NCBI GenBank assembly: GCA_013823325.1
Contig: PNLY01000025.1
Location: 1 to 56,228 of the forward strand
From: Methylobacterium sp.
GTDB lineage: Bacteria; Pseudomonadota; Alphaproteobacteria; Rhizobiales; Beijerinckiaceae
Direction: 5' to 3'
DNA length: 56,228 nucleotides
The notes beneath the pieces are model-generated. The model did not search any database and was not told the origin of the DNA. It was given only the letters and a program-made list of their open reading frames with translations. Below are positions 44,768-53,987 of this stretch, piece by piece. Numbering within the stretch: the stretch's first letter is position 1; each line of letters starts with the position of its first letter. Position numbers and translations under genes: made by a program.

Positions 44768-45424
44768 TTACTGATACACCTTCTGGCCGGTGAGATATTC
44801 ACGCTGGCCGACCGCCTGCTTGTCCTCCTGCGGGCCGGACGCGCCCGGACCGAGCGCAGCCGTCGCTGCCGGGCGGCGATAGCCGGTCGGCGGCTCGTGC
44901 AGATAGCGGCGGGCGGGCTCGGTGCCGTAGGCGACGCTCGCCTCATCGGTCTGGGACTGGCGGGCCGCCATCTCGCGGCCGACGCGGATCGGCTGGATCT
45001 GGTTGTTGTAGTTGTTGTGGTCCGCGACAATGCCGTCCGGCCCGTTCGCGCGACCGGCGACGCGACCGCGGCGCAGTTCTTCCTGCGACATCAACGGCCG
45101 GGTGTTGGCGCGATAGGATTCGGTGTTCTGATACAGGATGTTGGAGCTGTCGCGCTCGGCCCTGCGGCGGGCGACGTCCGGGTCATCAGGCCAGGCGGCG
45201 CTGCGATGGGCGCCAGCTTCCTGCGGCTTCGGCAAGCTGGAGGACGGCGGCACGACCAGCGGGGCGCGCTGCTTGTACTCGATATCCGCCTTGCTGCTGC
45301 CGAACAGGCCCGAGCCCTCGATCAGATTCTTGAAGAGCATGCCTTCCTGGGCGAAAGCAGGGGTCGTCGCCAGCAACAGGCCGCCGGCGAGCAGCATGCG
45401 CGAAGCGCGGATCCGATAAGCCAT
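44768..45424 (-). CDS. Conserved exported protein of unknown function
   Basis: 218 residues from ATG 45424. A signal peptide (RASRMLLAGGLLLATTPAFA) precedes EGMLFKNLIEGSGLFGSS. EYKQRAPLVVPPSSSLPKP resembles the RAPLVVPP motif of DUF3035/BamF lipoproteins, but there is no lipobox cysteine. The rest is Arg/Gln-rich and low in predicted structure (RRRAERDSSN, NNYNNQIQPIRVG), so it may be a flexible periplasmic protein. It lies between lspA and the M16 pair on the same strand, a position I recall as conserved in Hyphomicrobiales. No function is assigned. Confidence 0.7.
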   Translation of the reverse strand: MAYRIRASRMLLAGGLLLATTPAFAQEGMLFKNLIEGSGLFGSSKADIEYKQRAPLVVPPSSSLPKPQEAGAHRSAAWPDDPDVARRRAERDSSNILYQNTESYRANTRPLMSQEELRRGRVAGRANGPDGIVADHNNYNNQIQPIRVGREMAARQSQTDEASVAYGTEPARRYLHEPPTGYRRPAATAALGPGASGPQEDKQAVGQREYLTGQKVYQ

Positions 45425-45584
45425 CTCACCTCTCCATACCGATACCAGCCACGTCATTGAACGAGCGACGCGGCAAAAGCATGGCGGGCCTTTTAACTCA
45501 TATCCGGCAAAATCGGGAGCCCTTTTGCTGATTTGCCGTAAATGAGCTGTGGCCGGCCTGTTTGCGGGCGCTTCGCAGGCGCGC

Positions 45585-46085
45585 TCAAGCCGCCTTGGAC
45601 CGACTCGCGCCCGGCCTCACCGACTCCCAGAGCAGGCCGAGCACGCCAAAGACGATCGCTGCGTCGGCGATGTTGAAAATATACCAGCTGAAGCTGCCGA
45701 CGTGAAAGTGCACGAAGTCGACGACGGCGCCGTAGACCATGCGGTCGAGTCCGTTGCCGAGCGCGCCACCGATGATGAGTGCGAGGCTCACGACGGTGAG
45801 CCTGTCGTCGCTGCGCCACATCCAGCGCCAGAGCCAGATCGCCGCGACGATGGAGAGCACGACCAGCGCCCAGCGGCCGATATCGGTCGACTGCTGGAAC
45901 AGGCCGTATGAGATGCCGCGGTTCCAGGCGAGCACGATCTCCAGGAATGAGGCGAGCTGAAACGGCCCCTCCTCGGCCAATTTCAGGCCGAAGAGCAGCC
46001 AAAGCTTCAGCGCCTGATCGAACACGAAGGTGAGCGCGACGATCAGGACGCCGAGGCGGCGCAGCGATGGCGTCTGCGCACTCAC
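45585..46085 (-). CDS. lspA: Lipoprotein signal peptidase (signal peptidase II)
   Basis: 166 residues. It cleaves prolipoproteins at the lipobox cysteine in the inner membrane. There are four transmembrane helices; [28 protein letters not shown] and VVDFVHFH ... FNIADAAI hold the conserved residues, including the two catalytic aspartates. The GTG start at 46085 overlaps the ileS stop by four bases (GTGA), so it is translationally coupled, a common ileS-lspA arrangement. Length is normal. Confidence 0.95.
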   Translation of the reverse strand: MSAQTPSLRRLGVLIVALTFVFDQALKLWLLFGLKLAEEGPFQLASFLEIVLAWNRGISYGLFQQSTDIGRWALVVLSIVAAIWLWRWMWRSDDRLTVVSLALIIGGALGNGLDRMVYGAVVDFVHFHVGSFSWYIFNIADAAIVFGVLGLLWESVRPGASRSKAA

Positions 46086-49075
46086 GCCGCGCGCCCGAGC
46101 TCGCGCAGCGCCTTGGCGTCGCGCGGCGTCACCTCGGGGAAGCCGGGCTCGGCCGTCGTAGGATCGAAATACTTCCAGGAGCGGGCGCATTTGATGCCGG
46201 AGGCGCGCGCCGGCACCACGGCGACGCCGGGCACGTCCGGCAGGCGGAAGGCCTCGGCCGGCCCCTCCCCGTCCGTGACCCGCGCACCGGAGGTGATGCA
46301 GATCTCGGCGAGATCGAGCCCGCTCAACGCGGCGCGCAGATCGGGATCGGCGATGTGGACAATCGGTGCGGCCTCCAGCGAGGAGCCGATGCGCTTTCCG
46401 GCGCGCTCCAGTTCGAGTGCGCCGGTGACGACGCGGCGCACGCGACGGACCTTGGCCCAGCGCTCGGCCAGCTCCGGATCGAGCCAGGCATCGTCGGCCT
46501 TGGCGAAGAGTTCGAGATGGACGGAGCCGTCGCCGGACTTCACCTGCGGATAGCGGTCGAGCCAGGCCTCCTCGGCGGTGAAGACCAGGATCGGCGCGAG
46601 CCAGGTCGTCAGGCATCGGAAGAGGTGATCGACGACGGTGAGCGCGCTCTTGCGGACATGGCTGGAGCGCGGATCGCAATAGAGCGCATCCTTGCGGACG
46701 TCGAAATAGAAGGCCGAGAGCTCGGTATTCATGAACTGCGAAAGCAGGTTCACCACCTTCTTGTAGTCATAGGTGCGATAGGCCTCCTCGACCTGCGGCC
46801 CGAGCTCGGCGAGGCGATGCAGCATCAGCCGCTCAAGCTCCGGCATCGAGACTGGATCGGTAACGCGGATCGCCTCGTCGAAATGCGCCAGCGTCCCGAG
46901 CATCCAGCGCATGGTGTTGCGCAGCTTGCGGTAGGTCTCGACGAAGGTCTTGAGAATCTCCTTGCCGATGCGCAGGTCGTCGGAATAGTCGGCCGCGGCG
47001 ACCCAGAGGCGCAGGATGTCGGCACCGCTGTCCTTGATGACGTCCTGCGGGGCGGTGACGTTGCCCTTCGACTTCGACATCTTCTCGCCCTTCTCGTCGA
47101 GACAGAAGCCGTGGGTCAGCACCACGTCGAAAGGCGCGCGGCCGCGCGTGCCGCAGCTTTCGAGCAGGCTGGAATGGAACCAGCCGCGATGCTGGTCAGA
47201 GCCTTCGAGATACATCACCTTGTCGCGGCCGCCGTCGACGACGCGATGGGTTTTCAGGTCAGCGCGCTTCTCCAAAGTGAAGGCGTGGGTCGAGCCTGAA
47301 TCGAACCAGACGTCGAGCACGTCGACGACGCGCTCGAACTTGGCGGGATCATAGCCATAGGGTTTGAGGAAGCGGGCGCCGTCGGTGTCGGTGAACCAGG
47401 CGTCGGCCCCCTCCCGCTCGAAGGCCTCGGCAATCGCGGCGTTGACCCTGTCGTCGACCAGGATCTCCTTGCTCTCCTTGTCGACGAAGACGGTGATCGG
47501 CACGCCCCAGGCGCGCTGGCGCGAGACCACCCAGTCCGGGCGGTTGGCGATCATGCCGTTGATGCGGTTCTCGCCGGCAGCGGGAACCCACTGCGTCTCC
47601 TTGATCGCCTTCAGGGCGCGGTTGCGCAGCGTGTCGGCATTGCCGCCGGCGGTCGGGGCCGGCGCCGCCGGATCGGGCGCACCGGCATCACCATAGGGCT
47701 TGTCCATGGCGATGAACCATTGCGGCGTGTTGCGGAAGATCACCGGCTTCTTCGAGCGCCACGAATGCGGATACTGGTGCTTGAGGCGGCCGCGCGAGAC
47801 GAGATTGCCGGTCGCGGCGAGCGCCTTGATCACGAACTCGTTGGCGTTGCCCTTCTCGCCTTTGTCGGTGATGACCTGCGCGCCCTCGAAGCCGGGAGCC
47901 TCCTTGGTGAAGCGGCCATCGGCGTCGACAGTGTAGGGGATGCGGGTTTCGATGCCGCGCTCGGCCAGCATGCGGCCATTGGCCATCCAGACGTCGAAGT
48001 CCTCGCGGCCATGGCCGGGCGCGGTGTGGACGAAGCCGGTACCGGCATCGTCGGTGACATGGTCGCCATCGAGCAGTGGCACGTCGAAGTCGTAGCCCTG
48101 GCCGCGCAGCGGATGGGCGGTCGTAAGACCGGCGAGATCGGCGGCCGTGACGTCGCGCTCCAGTTCGTAGGCCTCGACCTTAGCGGTCTTGAACAACGCC
48201 TCGGCGAGGTTCTTCGCCAGCACATAGCGCGCGCCGACCTTGGCCCAATTGCCCTCCGGCGCAGCGGTCACACGATAGAGGCCGTAGGCGATCTTGCTGT
48301 GGAACGAGATCGCGCGGTTGCCCGGGATCGTCCAGGGCGTCGTCGTCCAGATCAGCACGGAGGCGCCGGCGAGCGGACCCGAGCCTAGCACCGGGAACGC
48401 CGCGAAGATCGTGTCGCTGGTGTGCTCCTCGTATTCGACCTCGGCCTCGGCCAGGGCGGTCTTCTCGACCACCGACCACATCACCGGCTTGGAGCCGCGA
48501 TAGAGCTGGCCGTTCTCGGCGAACTTCATGATCTCGCGGGCGATCTGCGCCTCGGCGCCATAGGCCATGGTCAGGTAGGGATCGTCCCAGTCGCCCTCGA
48601 CGCCGAGGCGCTTGAACTCGTTGCGCTGGATATCGACCCATTTCTCGGCAAAGACGCGGCATTCCTTGCGGAACTCGACGACATCAACGTCGTCCTTATT
48701 CAGCCCCTTGGCGCGGTACTGCTCCTCGATCTTCCACTCGATCGGCAGGCCGTGGCAGTCCCAGCCCGGCACATAGTTCGAGTCGTAGCCAAGCATCTGC
48801 TGCGAGCGCGTCACCAGGTCCTTCAGCACCTTGTTGAGCGCATGGCCGATATGGATGTTGCCGTTGGCGTAGGGCGGGCCGTCATGCAGGACGAAGCGGT
48901 CGCGGCCTTTCCCGGCTTCGCGCAGCTTGCGGTAGAGGTCCATCCTGGCCCAGCGGGCGAGCAATTCGGGCTCGCGCTGCGGCAGGCCGGCGCGCATCGG
49001 GAATTCAGTCTGCGGCAGGAACAGCGTCTGCGAATAGTCGCTGGTCTCGGGCTTCTCGGCGGTCTTGTCGGTCAT
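46082..49075 (-). CDS. ileS: Isoleucine--tRNA ligase
   Basis: 997 residues from ATG 49075; an ATG at 49126 would add 17 residues. Class I synthetase: HIGH as HIGH in [12 protein letters not shown] (residues 75-78), the CP1 editing domain in the middle ([29 protein letters not shown]), [10 protein letters not shown], and KMSKS in [10 protein letters not shown]. The C-terminal zinc ribbon of E. coli IleRS is degenerate: only one cysteine remains in [10 protein letters not shown] and the second CxxC is absent. It is in an operon with lspA. No leader control element was seen upstream. Confidence 0.96.
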   Translation of the reverse strand: MTDKTAEKPETSDYSQTLFLPQTEFPMRAGLPQREPELLARWARMDLYRKLREAGKGRDRFVLHDGPPYANGNIHIGHALNKVLKDLVTRSQQMLGYDSNYVPGWDCHGLPIEWKIEEQYRAKGLNKDDVDVVEFRKECRVFAEKWVDIQRNEFKRLGVEGDWDDPYLTMAYGAEAQIAREIMKFAENGQLYRGSKPVMWSVVEKTALAEAEVEYEEHTSDTIFAAFPVLGSGPLAGASVLIWTTTPWTIPGNRAISFHSKIAYGLYRVTAAPEGNWAKVGARYVLAKNLAEALFKTAKVEAYELERDVTAADLAGLTTAHPLRGQGYDFDVPLLDGDHVTDDAGTGFVHTAPGHGREDFDVWMANGRMLAERGIETRIPYTVDADGRFTKEAPGFEGAQVITDKGEKGNANEFVIKALAATGNLVSRGRLKHQYPHSWRSKKPVIFRNTPQWFIAMDKPYGDAGAPDPAAPAPTAGGNADTLRNRALKAIKETQWVPAAGENRINGMIANRPDWVVSRQRAWGVPITVFVDKESKEILVDDRVNAAIAEAFEREGADAWFTDTDGARFLKPYGYDPAKFERVVDVLDVWFDSGSTHAFTLEKRADLKTHRVVDGGRDKVMYLEGSDQHRGWFHSSLLESCGTRGRAPFDVVLTHGFCLDEKGEKMSKSKGNVTAPQDVIKDSGADILRLWVAAADYSDDLRIGKEILKTFVETYRKLRNTMRWMLGTLAHFDEAIRVTDPVSMPELERLMLHRLAELGPQVEEAYRTYDYKKVVNLLSQFMNTELSAFYFDVRKDALYCDPRSSHVRKSALTVVDHLFRCLTTWLAPILVFTAEEAWLDRYPQVKSGDGSVHLELFAKADDAWLDPELAERWAKVRRVRRVVTGALELERAGKRIGSSLEAAPIVHIADPDLRAALSGLDLAEICITSGARVTDGEGPAEAFRLPDVPGVAVVPARASGIKCARSWKYFDPTTAEPGFPEVTPRDAKALRELGRAA

Positions 49076-49268
49076 GATCCGGCTCGGCTGTGCGGATGGC
49101 GGCTCTGCATTGGGTGCGGCGCCCATCCTGAGATGTCACGGGGAAGCGATCGTCGTCCCGGCCTGCGCAAGCGCCCGCGCCATCAGCGCAGGGCGGCAGC
49201 CGGGCCGGTAATTCGCCGAAGCGGAACGGAGTGCGGAGCAGGCATGGCCGGCTTCTAGCAAAGCGCGG

Positions 49269-50252
49269 TCACGGAAGGAAGGCCGGCGTCGCCGCCAGGA
49301 TGCCGCGCGCCCTTGCGCTGTCGGCATCCATCTGGCCGATCAGCGCATCGAGCGAGTCGAACTTCGCTTCGCCGCGCAGGAAGGCGACGAAGGCCACATC
49401 CACCGTCTTGCCGTAGAGGTCGCCGGAGAAGTCGAAGACAAAGGTCTCGAGCCTGGGGGCGCCGTCGTCGAAGGTCGGGCGACTGCCGAAGCTGGCGACG
49501 CCATCGCGCCAGACCCCGTCGAGCTTCATGCGGACCGCATAGATGCCGAAGCGCAGGCGGCAATCATGGGCGAGGTGCATGTTCGCGGTCGGGTAACCGA
49601 GATCGCGGCCACGCTTGTCGCCATGGGCGATCTCACCGCGGACGAACCAGGGCCGGCCGAGCAGCGCCTCTGCATGCCCGATATCGCCTGCTTCGAGAGC
49701 GGTGCGCACCAGCGTCGAGGAGACCGGCTCGCCCTGGAAGGAGAAGGGCGGCACCACGGCGACCGGGATGCCGGCATGGCCGGCGCGGGCCTGCAGCATT
49801 TCAGACGAGCCAGTGCGGCCTTTGCCGAAATGGAAGTCGTAGCCGCAGATGAGGCCGGCGGCACCGAGCTGGCCGAGCAGGAGGTCGTCGACGAAAGCCT
49901 CGGCCGGAATGCCCGCGACCGCACGGTCGAAGGGTACGACGAAGCTCGGTGAGAGGCCAAGGCCCGCGAGGAGAGCGACCTTGATCGGCTCCGGCGTCAG
50001 CCGGAACACCGGCTGGTCGGGCCGAAAAACGGTGCGTGGATGGGGCTCGAAGGTCAGCGCCGCAGCCTGCGTCCCCTGCTGCGCCGCCATCGCGCCGGCG
50101 ACGCGGGCGAGCTCGGCATGGCCGCGATGGACGCCGTCGAAATTGCCGAGCGCAAGCACCCGGCCGCGCAGATCGGCCGGCACCGGCTTGCCGGGTTCGA
50201 GGGTGAAGGCGGGCGGCGCACGGAAAGGTGCCGCCTCGGGGGATGAGGTCAT
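49269..50252 (-). CDS. ribF: Bifunctional riboflavin kinase/FAD synthetase
   Basis: 327 residues from ATG 50252; a TTG three codons earlier is less likely. The N-terminal adenylyltransferase domain has LALGNFDGVHRGHAEL (HxGH nucleotide site), FEPHPRTVF and ICGYDFHFGKGRTGS. The C-terminal kinase domain has GEIAHGDKRGRDLGYPTANMHL (flavin/ATP site), GIYAVRM and FDFSGDLYGK. It makes FMN and FAD from riboflavin. It precedes ileS on the same strand with a 193-base gap. Confidence 0.95.
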   Translation of the reverse strand: MTSSPEAAPFRAPPAFTLEPGKPVPADLRGRVLALGNFDGVHRGHAELARVAGAMAAQQGTQAAALTFEPHPRTVFRPDQPVFRLTPEPIKVALLAGLGLSPSFVVPFDRAVAGIPAEAFVDDLLLGQLGAAGLICGYDFHFGKGRTGSSEMLQARAGHAGIPVAVVPPFSFQGEPVSSTLVRTALEAGDIGHAEALLGRPWFVRGEIAHGDKRGRDLGYPTANMHLAHDCRLRFGIYAVRMKLDGVWRDGVASFGSRPTFDDGAPRLETFVFDFSGDLYGKTVDVAFVAFLRGEAKFDSLDALIGQMDADSARARGILAATPAFLP

Positions 50253-50328
50253 GGAACGCAAGGTCGACGCCGGGAAGCCCCGGCTACCGCCGTGTTTGGC
50301 CCCAAGCGGCGGGGAGCGTCAAGGCCGG

Positions 50329-50766
50329 TCAGGCTGCTCGCGGCAGCGCCACCCAGGCCTCGCCCTCCAGCACGGCCTTGCCGTCGACCAGGCATTCGCA
50401 GAACAGCCGGGCGCGGCGGCGCTCCGGCACGAGCTCGACCACTTCGACGCGGGCAGTGACGACGTCGCCGATCTTCACCGGCGCGAGGAAGTTGAGGGTC
50501 TGCGAGAGATAGACGGCGCCAGGGCCCGGCAGGCGCGTGCCCAGCAGGGCCGAGACCAGGCTCGCCGTCAGCATGCCGTGGGCAATGCGCTGGCCGAACT
50601 TGGTCGACGCGGCATAGCGATCGCAGAGATGGATCGGATTGGCATCGCCCGACAGGTCAGCGAAGAGCGAGATGTCGCGCTCCATCACGGTGCGCATCAG
50701 GCTTTCGCGCTGGCCGACGGCCAGATCCTCGAACGCATGGACTTGATAGAGCGTGCTCGCCATCAT
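50329..50766 (-). CDS. MaoC family dehydratase
   Basis: 144-145 residues; ATG 50766 or 50763 (ATGATG). Hot-dog fold with the (R)-specific enoyl-CoA hydratase signature DLSGDANPIHLCDRYAASTKF and GQRIAHGMLTASLVSALLG, including the catalytic Asp and His. VYLSQTLNFLAPVKIGDVVTARVEV is the usual third block. By family it hydrates trans-2-enoyl-CoA, in PHA or other fatty-acid routes, or a related acyl-CoA. Its start overlaps the stop of a 38-codon frame with its own ribosome binding site upstream. Confidence 0.9.
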   Translation of the reverse strand: MMASTLYQVHAFEDLAVGQRESLMRTVMERDISLFADLSGDANPIHLCDRYAASTKFGQRIAHGMLTASLVSALLGTRLPGPGAVYLSQTLNFLAPVKIGDVVTARVEVVELVPERRRARLFCECLVDGKAVLEGEAWVALPRAA

Positions 50767-50879
50767 CGGTCAGCTCTCGCAACTGCAGCACGGGCAAGGA
50801 CCGCCTGCGTCCGGAAACGGGCGATGAGCGTCCCATAGTTCGCTGCATCGCACCATTGAACTTTGGTGCCTGTTGCCAT
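50763..50879 (-). CDS. Possible 38-residue leader peptide or remnant, coupled to the MaoC gene
   Basis: ATG at 50879 is preceded by GGGGGAAC, a good ribosome binding site. The product is 38 residues, beginning MATGTKVQWCDAANYGTLIA and ending ARADR. Its TGA overlaps the MaoC ATGATG, so translation of one would couple to the other. The N-terminus resembles the MATGTVKWFNxxKGYGFI start of cold-shock proteins with one inserted codon, but the rest does not fit. It may be a decayed cspA-like start, a leader, or chance. Confidence 0.35.
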   Translation of the reverse strand: MATGTKVQWCDAANYGTLIARFRTQAVLARAAVARADR

Positions 50880-51046
50880 GTTCCCCCGTTCGCCAAAGGT
50901 AGTATGCCGCTAGGTCACTCGGCGACCGGGTTAACGGCTTTGAAACGCCGAGCGCCTATCACAATTGACGCAAGGTCGCTGCTCTGCGAGAGCGGCCCCG
51001 CGCTGGCGCCGTTGGGCCCTGCTGACTACTGGATTGGAGCGCCGTC

Positions 51047-51430
51047 ATGGCTGTCGACCCGTCAATGCCGATCCTGGTGGTGGACGACTATCAGACGATG
51101 GTGCGGATCATCCGCAACCTCTTGAAGCAGCTCGGCTTCGAGAATGTCGACGATGCTTCCGACGGCAATGCCGCGATCGCCAAGATGCGCGACAAGAAAT
51201 ACGGGCTGGTGATCTCGGACTGGAACATGGAGCCGATGACCGGCTACGAACTGCTCCGCCAGGTCCGCAACGAGGACGCAATCTCCGAGACGCCGTTCAT
51301 CATGGTGACGGCGGAATCGAAGACCGAGAACGTCATCGCCGCCAAGAAGGCCGGCGTGAACAACTACATCGTCAAGCCGTTCAACGCGCAGACGCTGAAG
51401 TCCAAGATCGAAGCGGCCTGCGCCGCCTGA
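51047..51430 (+). CDS. cheY: Chemotaxis response regulator CheY
   Basis: 127 residues. Single receiver domain: acidic pair in VVDDYQTM, phosphorylation Asp in GLVISDWNMEPMTGYELL, Thr in IMVTAESK and Lys in YIVKPFNAQTL. The DWNMEPM and IVKPF patterns are those of CheY rather than of transcription-factor receivers. It is phosphorylated by CheA and binds the flagellar motor switch. GGAG lies 8 bases before the ATG. It stands alone, away from the other che genes; the only chemoreceptor in view is at 9-11 kb. Confidence 0.93.
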   Translation: MAVDPSMPILVVDDYQTMVRIIRNLLKQLGFENVDDASDGNAAIAKMRDKKYGLVISDWNMEPMTGYELLRQVRNEDAISETPFIMVTAESKTENVIAAKKAGVNNYIVKPFNAQTLKSKIEAACAA

Positions 51431-51452
51431 GTTTTCGGCTGAGCCGCTCGCC

Positions 51453-52310
51453 TCACCAGGCCAGATGCGGCATGGCGTAGTCGGGCCGGTGGCTCTGCCG
51501 GCCGAACCAGCCCTGCAGCGCATCCTCCGACAAGCCGGCCATCTCACCGGCATGGATGCCGGCAACGCACATCAGCGAGGCCAGGCCATATTGCGCCGCG
51601 CCGGCGATGTCAGTGCGGATCGCATCGCCGATCGCCAGGATGCGTGCCTTCTCGACCGTCTCCCCGCGCAGCTCCTGGCCGATGCGGATGGCGAGGTCGT
51701 AGATCGGCGCGTGCGGCTTGCCGGCGTAGATTGCCTCGCCGCCGAGCTTCTCATAGGCCACAGCGAGCGAGCCGGCGCAGGGCACGATGCGCCCGCCGCG
51801 ATCGACGACCAGATCGGGATTGGCGCAGATCAGCGTCAGTCCACGGCGGGCGAAATCGGCGAGCTGGTCGGCATAACTCTCGGCCGTCTCGGTCTCGTCG
51901 TCGAACAGGCCGGTGCAGAGGACGTAGTGCGCCTCAGCGGGGCCGACGCGCGGGGCGTCGAGCCCTGCCATCAGCGGCAGGTCGCGGGACGGGCCGAGAT
52001 GATAGAGCGGCTCGCCGGCGCGGTGAGCGATCAGGTCGCGCGCCACGTCGCCGGAGGTGACGATCGCGTCGAAGGCATCGCCGGGCACGCCGAGCTTGCC
52101 GAGCTGGACGGCGATTTCCGAGCGCGGGCGCGGCGCGTTCGAGACCTGCACCACGGTGACGCCACCCGCGCGCATCCGAGCCAGGGCGTCGCAGGCGGCG
52201 GCGAAGGGCGCAACGCCATTATGGACCACGCCCCAGATATCGCACAGGCAGAGCTCATATTGGCCGATGACGGGCGCAACCCCGGACAGAAGGCGGGTCG
52301 ATGACGGCAC
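51453..52310 (-). CDS. HAD-type phosphatase of the TIGR01459 group
   Basis: 285 residues from GTG 52310. HAD motif I LCDIWGVVHNGV (nucleophile Asp), motif II VVQVSNAPRPRSE, motif III around YAGKPHAPIYDLA (Lys) and motif IV AIGDAIRTDIAGAAQYGLAS. A subclass IIA cap domain sits between II and III. This fits NagD/4-nitrophenylphosphatase-like HAD-IIA enzymes; TIGR01459 members are found mainly in Alphaproteobacteria and have no defined substrate. Convergent with cheY (22 bases between stops). Confidence 0.88.
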   Translation of the reverse strand: MPSSTRLLSGVAPVIGQYELCLCDIWGVVHNGVAPFAAACDALARMRAGGVTVVQVSNAPRPRSEIAVQLGKLGVPGDAFDAIVTSGDVARDLIAHRAGEPLYHLGPSRDLPLMAGLDAPRVGPAEAHYVLCTGLFDDETETAESYADQLADFARRGLTLICANPDLVVDRGGRIVPCAGSLAVAYEKLGGEAIYAGKPHAPIYDLAIRIGQELRGETVEKARILAIGDAIRTDIAGAAQYGLASLMCVAGIHAGEMAGLSEDALQGWFGRQSHRPDYAMPHLAW

Positions 52311-52391
52311 GGCTGAAAGCTCCCACGGACAGGCGCGGCCTGTTTACGCGGCTTCGCCGGCACAGGCCAGCGCTTCGTCGTGAGGGGGTTC

Positions 52392-53843
52392 TCAGGCGGT
52401 GGCGCGGCGCAGGATGTCGCGGAAGGGCACGCGCTTCACAGCCGGCGGCGGCGCCATGGCGGGATGCTCGACGACCTCGGCCGAGGCAGGCGGCGCCACC
52501 GCGGCGGCCGGCTTCGGAGCCTGCGCGGCCTCGGCTGGCTGCGGCTCGGCGAAGACCTCCGGCCTGACCGGGCGCGGCGGCGAGAAGACGATACCCTGGC
52601 CAAAAGCGATGCCGAGATCGAGCATGTCGGCGACCATAGGATCGTCCTCGACCTCCTCGGCGACGAGCTGGATCGAGCCGCGGGCGAGCTGGACAGCGAT
52701 GTCGCCCGCCGCGATGTCCGCGAGTTTGCCGCCGCGCGCCTCGGCCAGCAGCAGCGCCGCCGAAACCTTGACGAAGCGCACGCCGCGATCATGCAGCGAG
52801 ACCGGATCGAAACGCAGATCGGCGACATGGTCGAGCGCAAAGCGCACGCCGTTGGCCGACATGGCGCCGAGCAGGCCGAGGCTCGCCGGCTCCAGCACCC
52901 GGAAGACGCGCTGCGGCACCTCGATGACGAGGTTGCCGATGTGGTCGTGATATTTTTCCAGGATGCGCGACAACGCCGCCAGCGCGCGCGACGAACCCCA
53001 GGTCGCCGCGCTGAAATTGCAGGAGACGAAGAGCTCGCCCGGCTTGCTGCCGAGATGGCGGGCGATGGCGAGAGCCCGCGTCAGAACGAGCGCATCGAGC
53101 GTCGGGCCGAAGCCGCGCTCCTCGACCGTGGTCAGGAACTCGGAGGGGAGCAGCAGTGTCTTCTCGTCGAGTCTCAGCCGGACGAGCGCTTCATATCCCC
53201 GCGTCCGGCGCTGCGGCAGGCTGACGATCGGCTGGAGATGGACCTCGACCTGCCCTTTTGCCAGGGCTTCGCTGATCAAGGCGGCGCGTTCCTCGGCGGC
53301 GCGACGCTGTGCGGCCTCAGCCGGGTCGTGCCGGGTTGCGATCAAGGGTTCCGGAGCGTGAGGCTCAACGCGCTCGGGGACCAGCGCCGCGATCCGCGCC
53401 GGTTGCGGCGGCGGATTGGCGAGCCGCCCCTCGATCCGGCTGAGCTGGTCGTCATGCTCGCCCAAGGTCGTCGCAACCTGCTGCAGGAGATCGCCGAGCA
53501 GGCCGACCTCGGCCGTCAATTCGTGCAGCATCGCCTTGGCCGGTGCGGCGTCGGCCTCGCCCATCGGCATTTGGTCGAGCCGCTTCGCCATCGAATCGAC
53601 GCGGATGGCGTTGGTGGCGAGGCGGACCTTGACCTCGCCGATCGCCGCGAGCAGCTGTTCGCGCTCGCGCGCCGCGTTGCGACGTGACAGAGCAGCTGCC
53701 CCGGCCAGGCCCAGCCCAGCGCTCAGCAGGCCCAATGCATTGGCGAGGTTTCCCGGCAGGACCAGGATCGCGGCGGCGCCCAATGAAAAGCCGACGACGC
53801 CGCTGGCGGCCGGAGAGAGAGCGCTGAGGCGGATGCGAGCCAA
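52392..53843 (-). CDS. Membrane-anchored EAL-domain protein, degenerate active site
   Basis: 483 residues from TTG 53843, the only start in the frame with the membrane part. Two N-terminal hydrophobic segments (about 14-30 and 34-52) anchor the protein; a coiled region spans 55-145. The EAL domain runs from about 190 to 425. Conserved: E218 of YEAL, N276 (CNFSA), E308 (IEVP), D338, K359 (FVKVSA), E397 and Q416. The second Asp of the DDFG motif is His339 and loop 6 is lost (LDHVADLRF), so phosphodiesterase activity is doubtful and c-di-GMP binding or another regulatory role is more likely. The C-terminus is Pro/Ala-rich and ends in PFRDILRRATA. Confidence 0.85.
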   Translation of the reverse strand: MARIRLSALSPAASGVVGFSLGAAAILVLPGNLANALGLLSAGLGLAGAAALSRRNAAREREQLLAAIGEVKVRLATNAIRVDSMAKRLDQMPMGEADAAPAKAMLHELTAEVGLLGDLLQQVATTLGEHDDQLSRIEGRLANPPPQPARIAALVPERVEPHAPEPLIATRHDPAEAAQRRAAEERAALISEALAKGQVEVHLQPIVSLPQRRTRGYEALVRLRLDEKTLLLPSEFLTTVEERGFGPTLDALVLTRALAIARHLGSKPGELFVSCNFSAATWGSSRALAALSRILEKYHDHIGNLVIEVPQRVFRVLEPASLGLLGAMSANGVRFALDHVADLRFDPVSLHDRGVRFVKVSAALLLAEARGGKLADIAAGDIAVQLARGSIQLVAEEVEDDPMVADMLDLGIAFGQGIVFSPPRPVRPEVFAEPQPAEAAQAPKPAAAVAPPASAEVVEHPAMAPPPAVKRVPFRDILRRATA

Positions 53844-53987
53844 GGGCTGAAATCGCGCAAGGGGTTGAGGGGCAACGCAACGCTACGAATCAGCTGCGAC
53901 CGGCACAGAATAGCGACCAGACTCAGCGACTGCGAGGCCCATCGATACATTGCGCGACGTTCCTCACGAGAGAGCGCAAAATGGCCC

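Noticed and set aside
49076..49268. Possible regulatory leader or small gene between ribF and ileS
   Set aside because: No T-box (not expected in this phylum), flavin riboswitch or leader peptide rich in Ile codons was seen. The open frame across 49136-49327 only shadows ribF.
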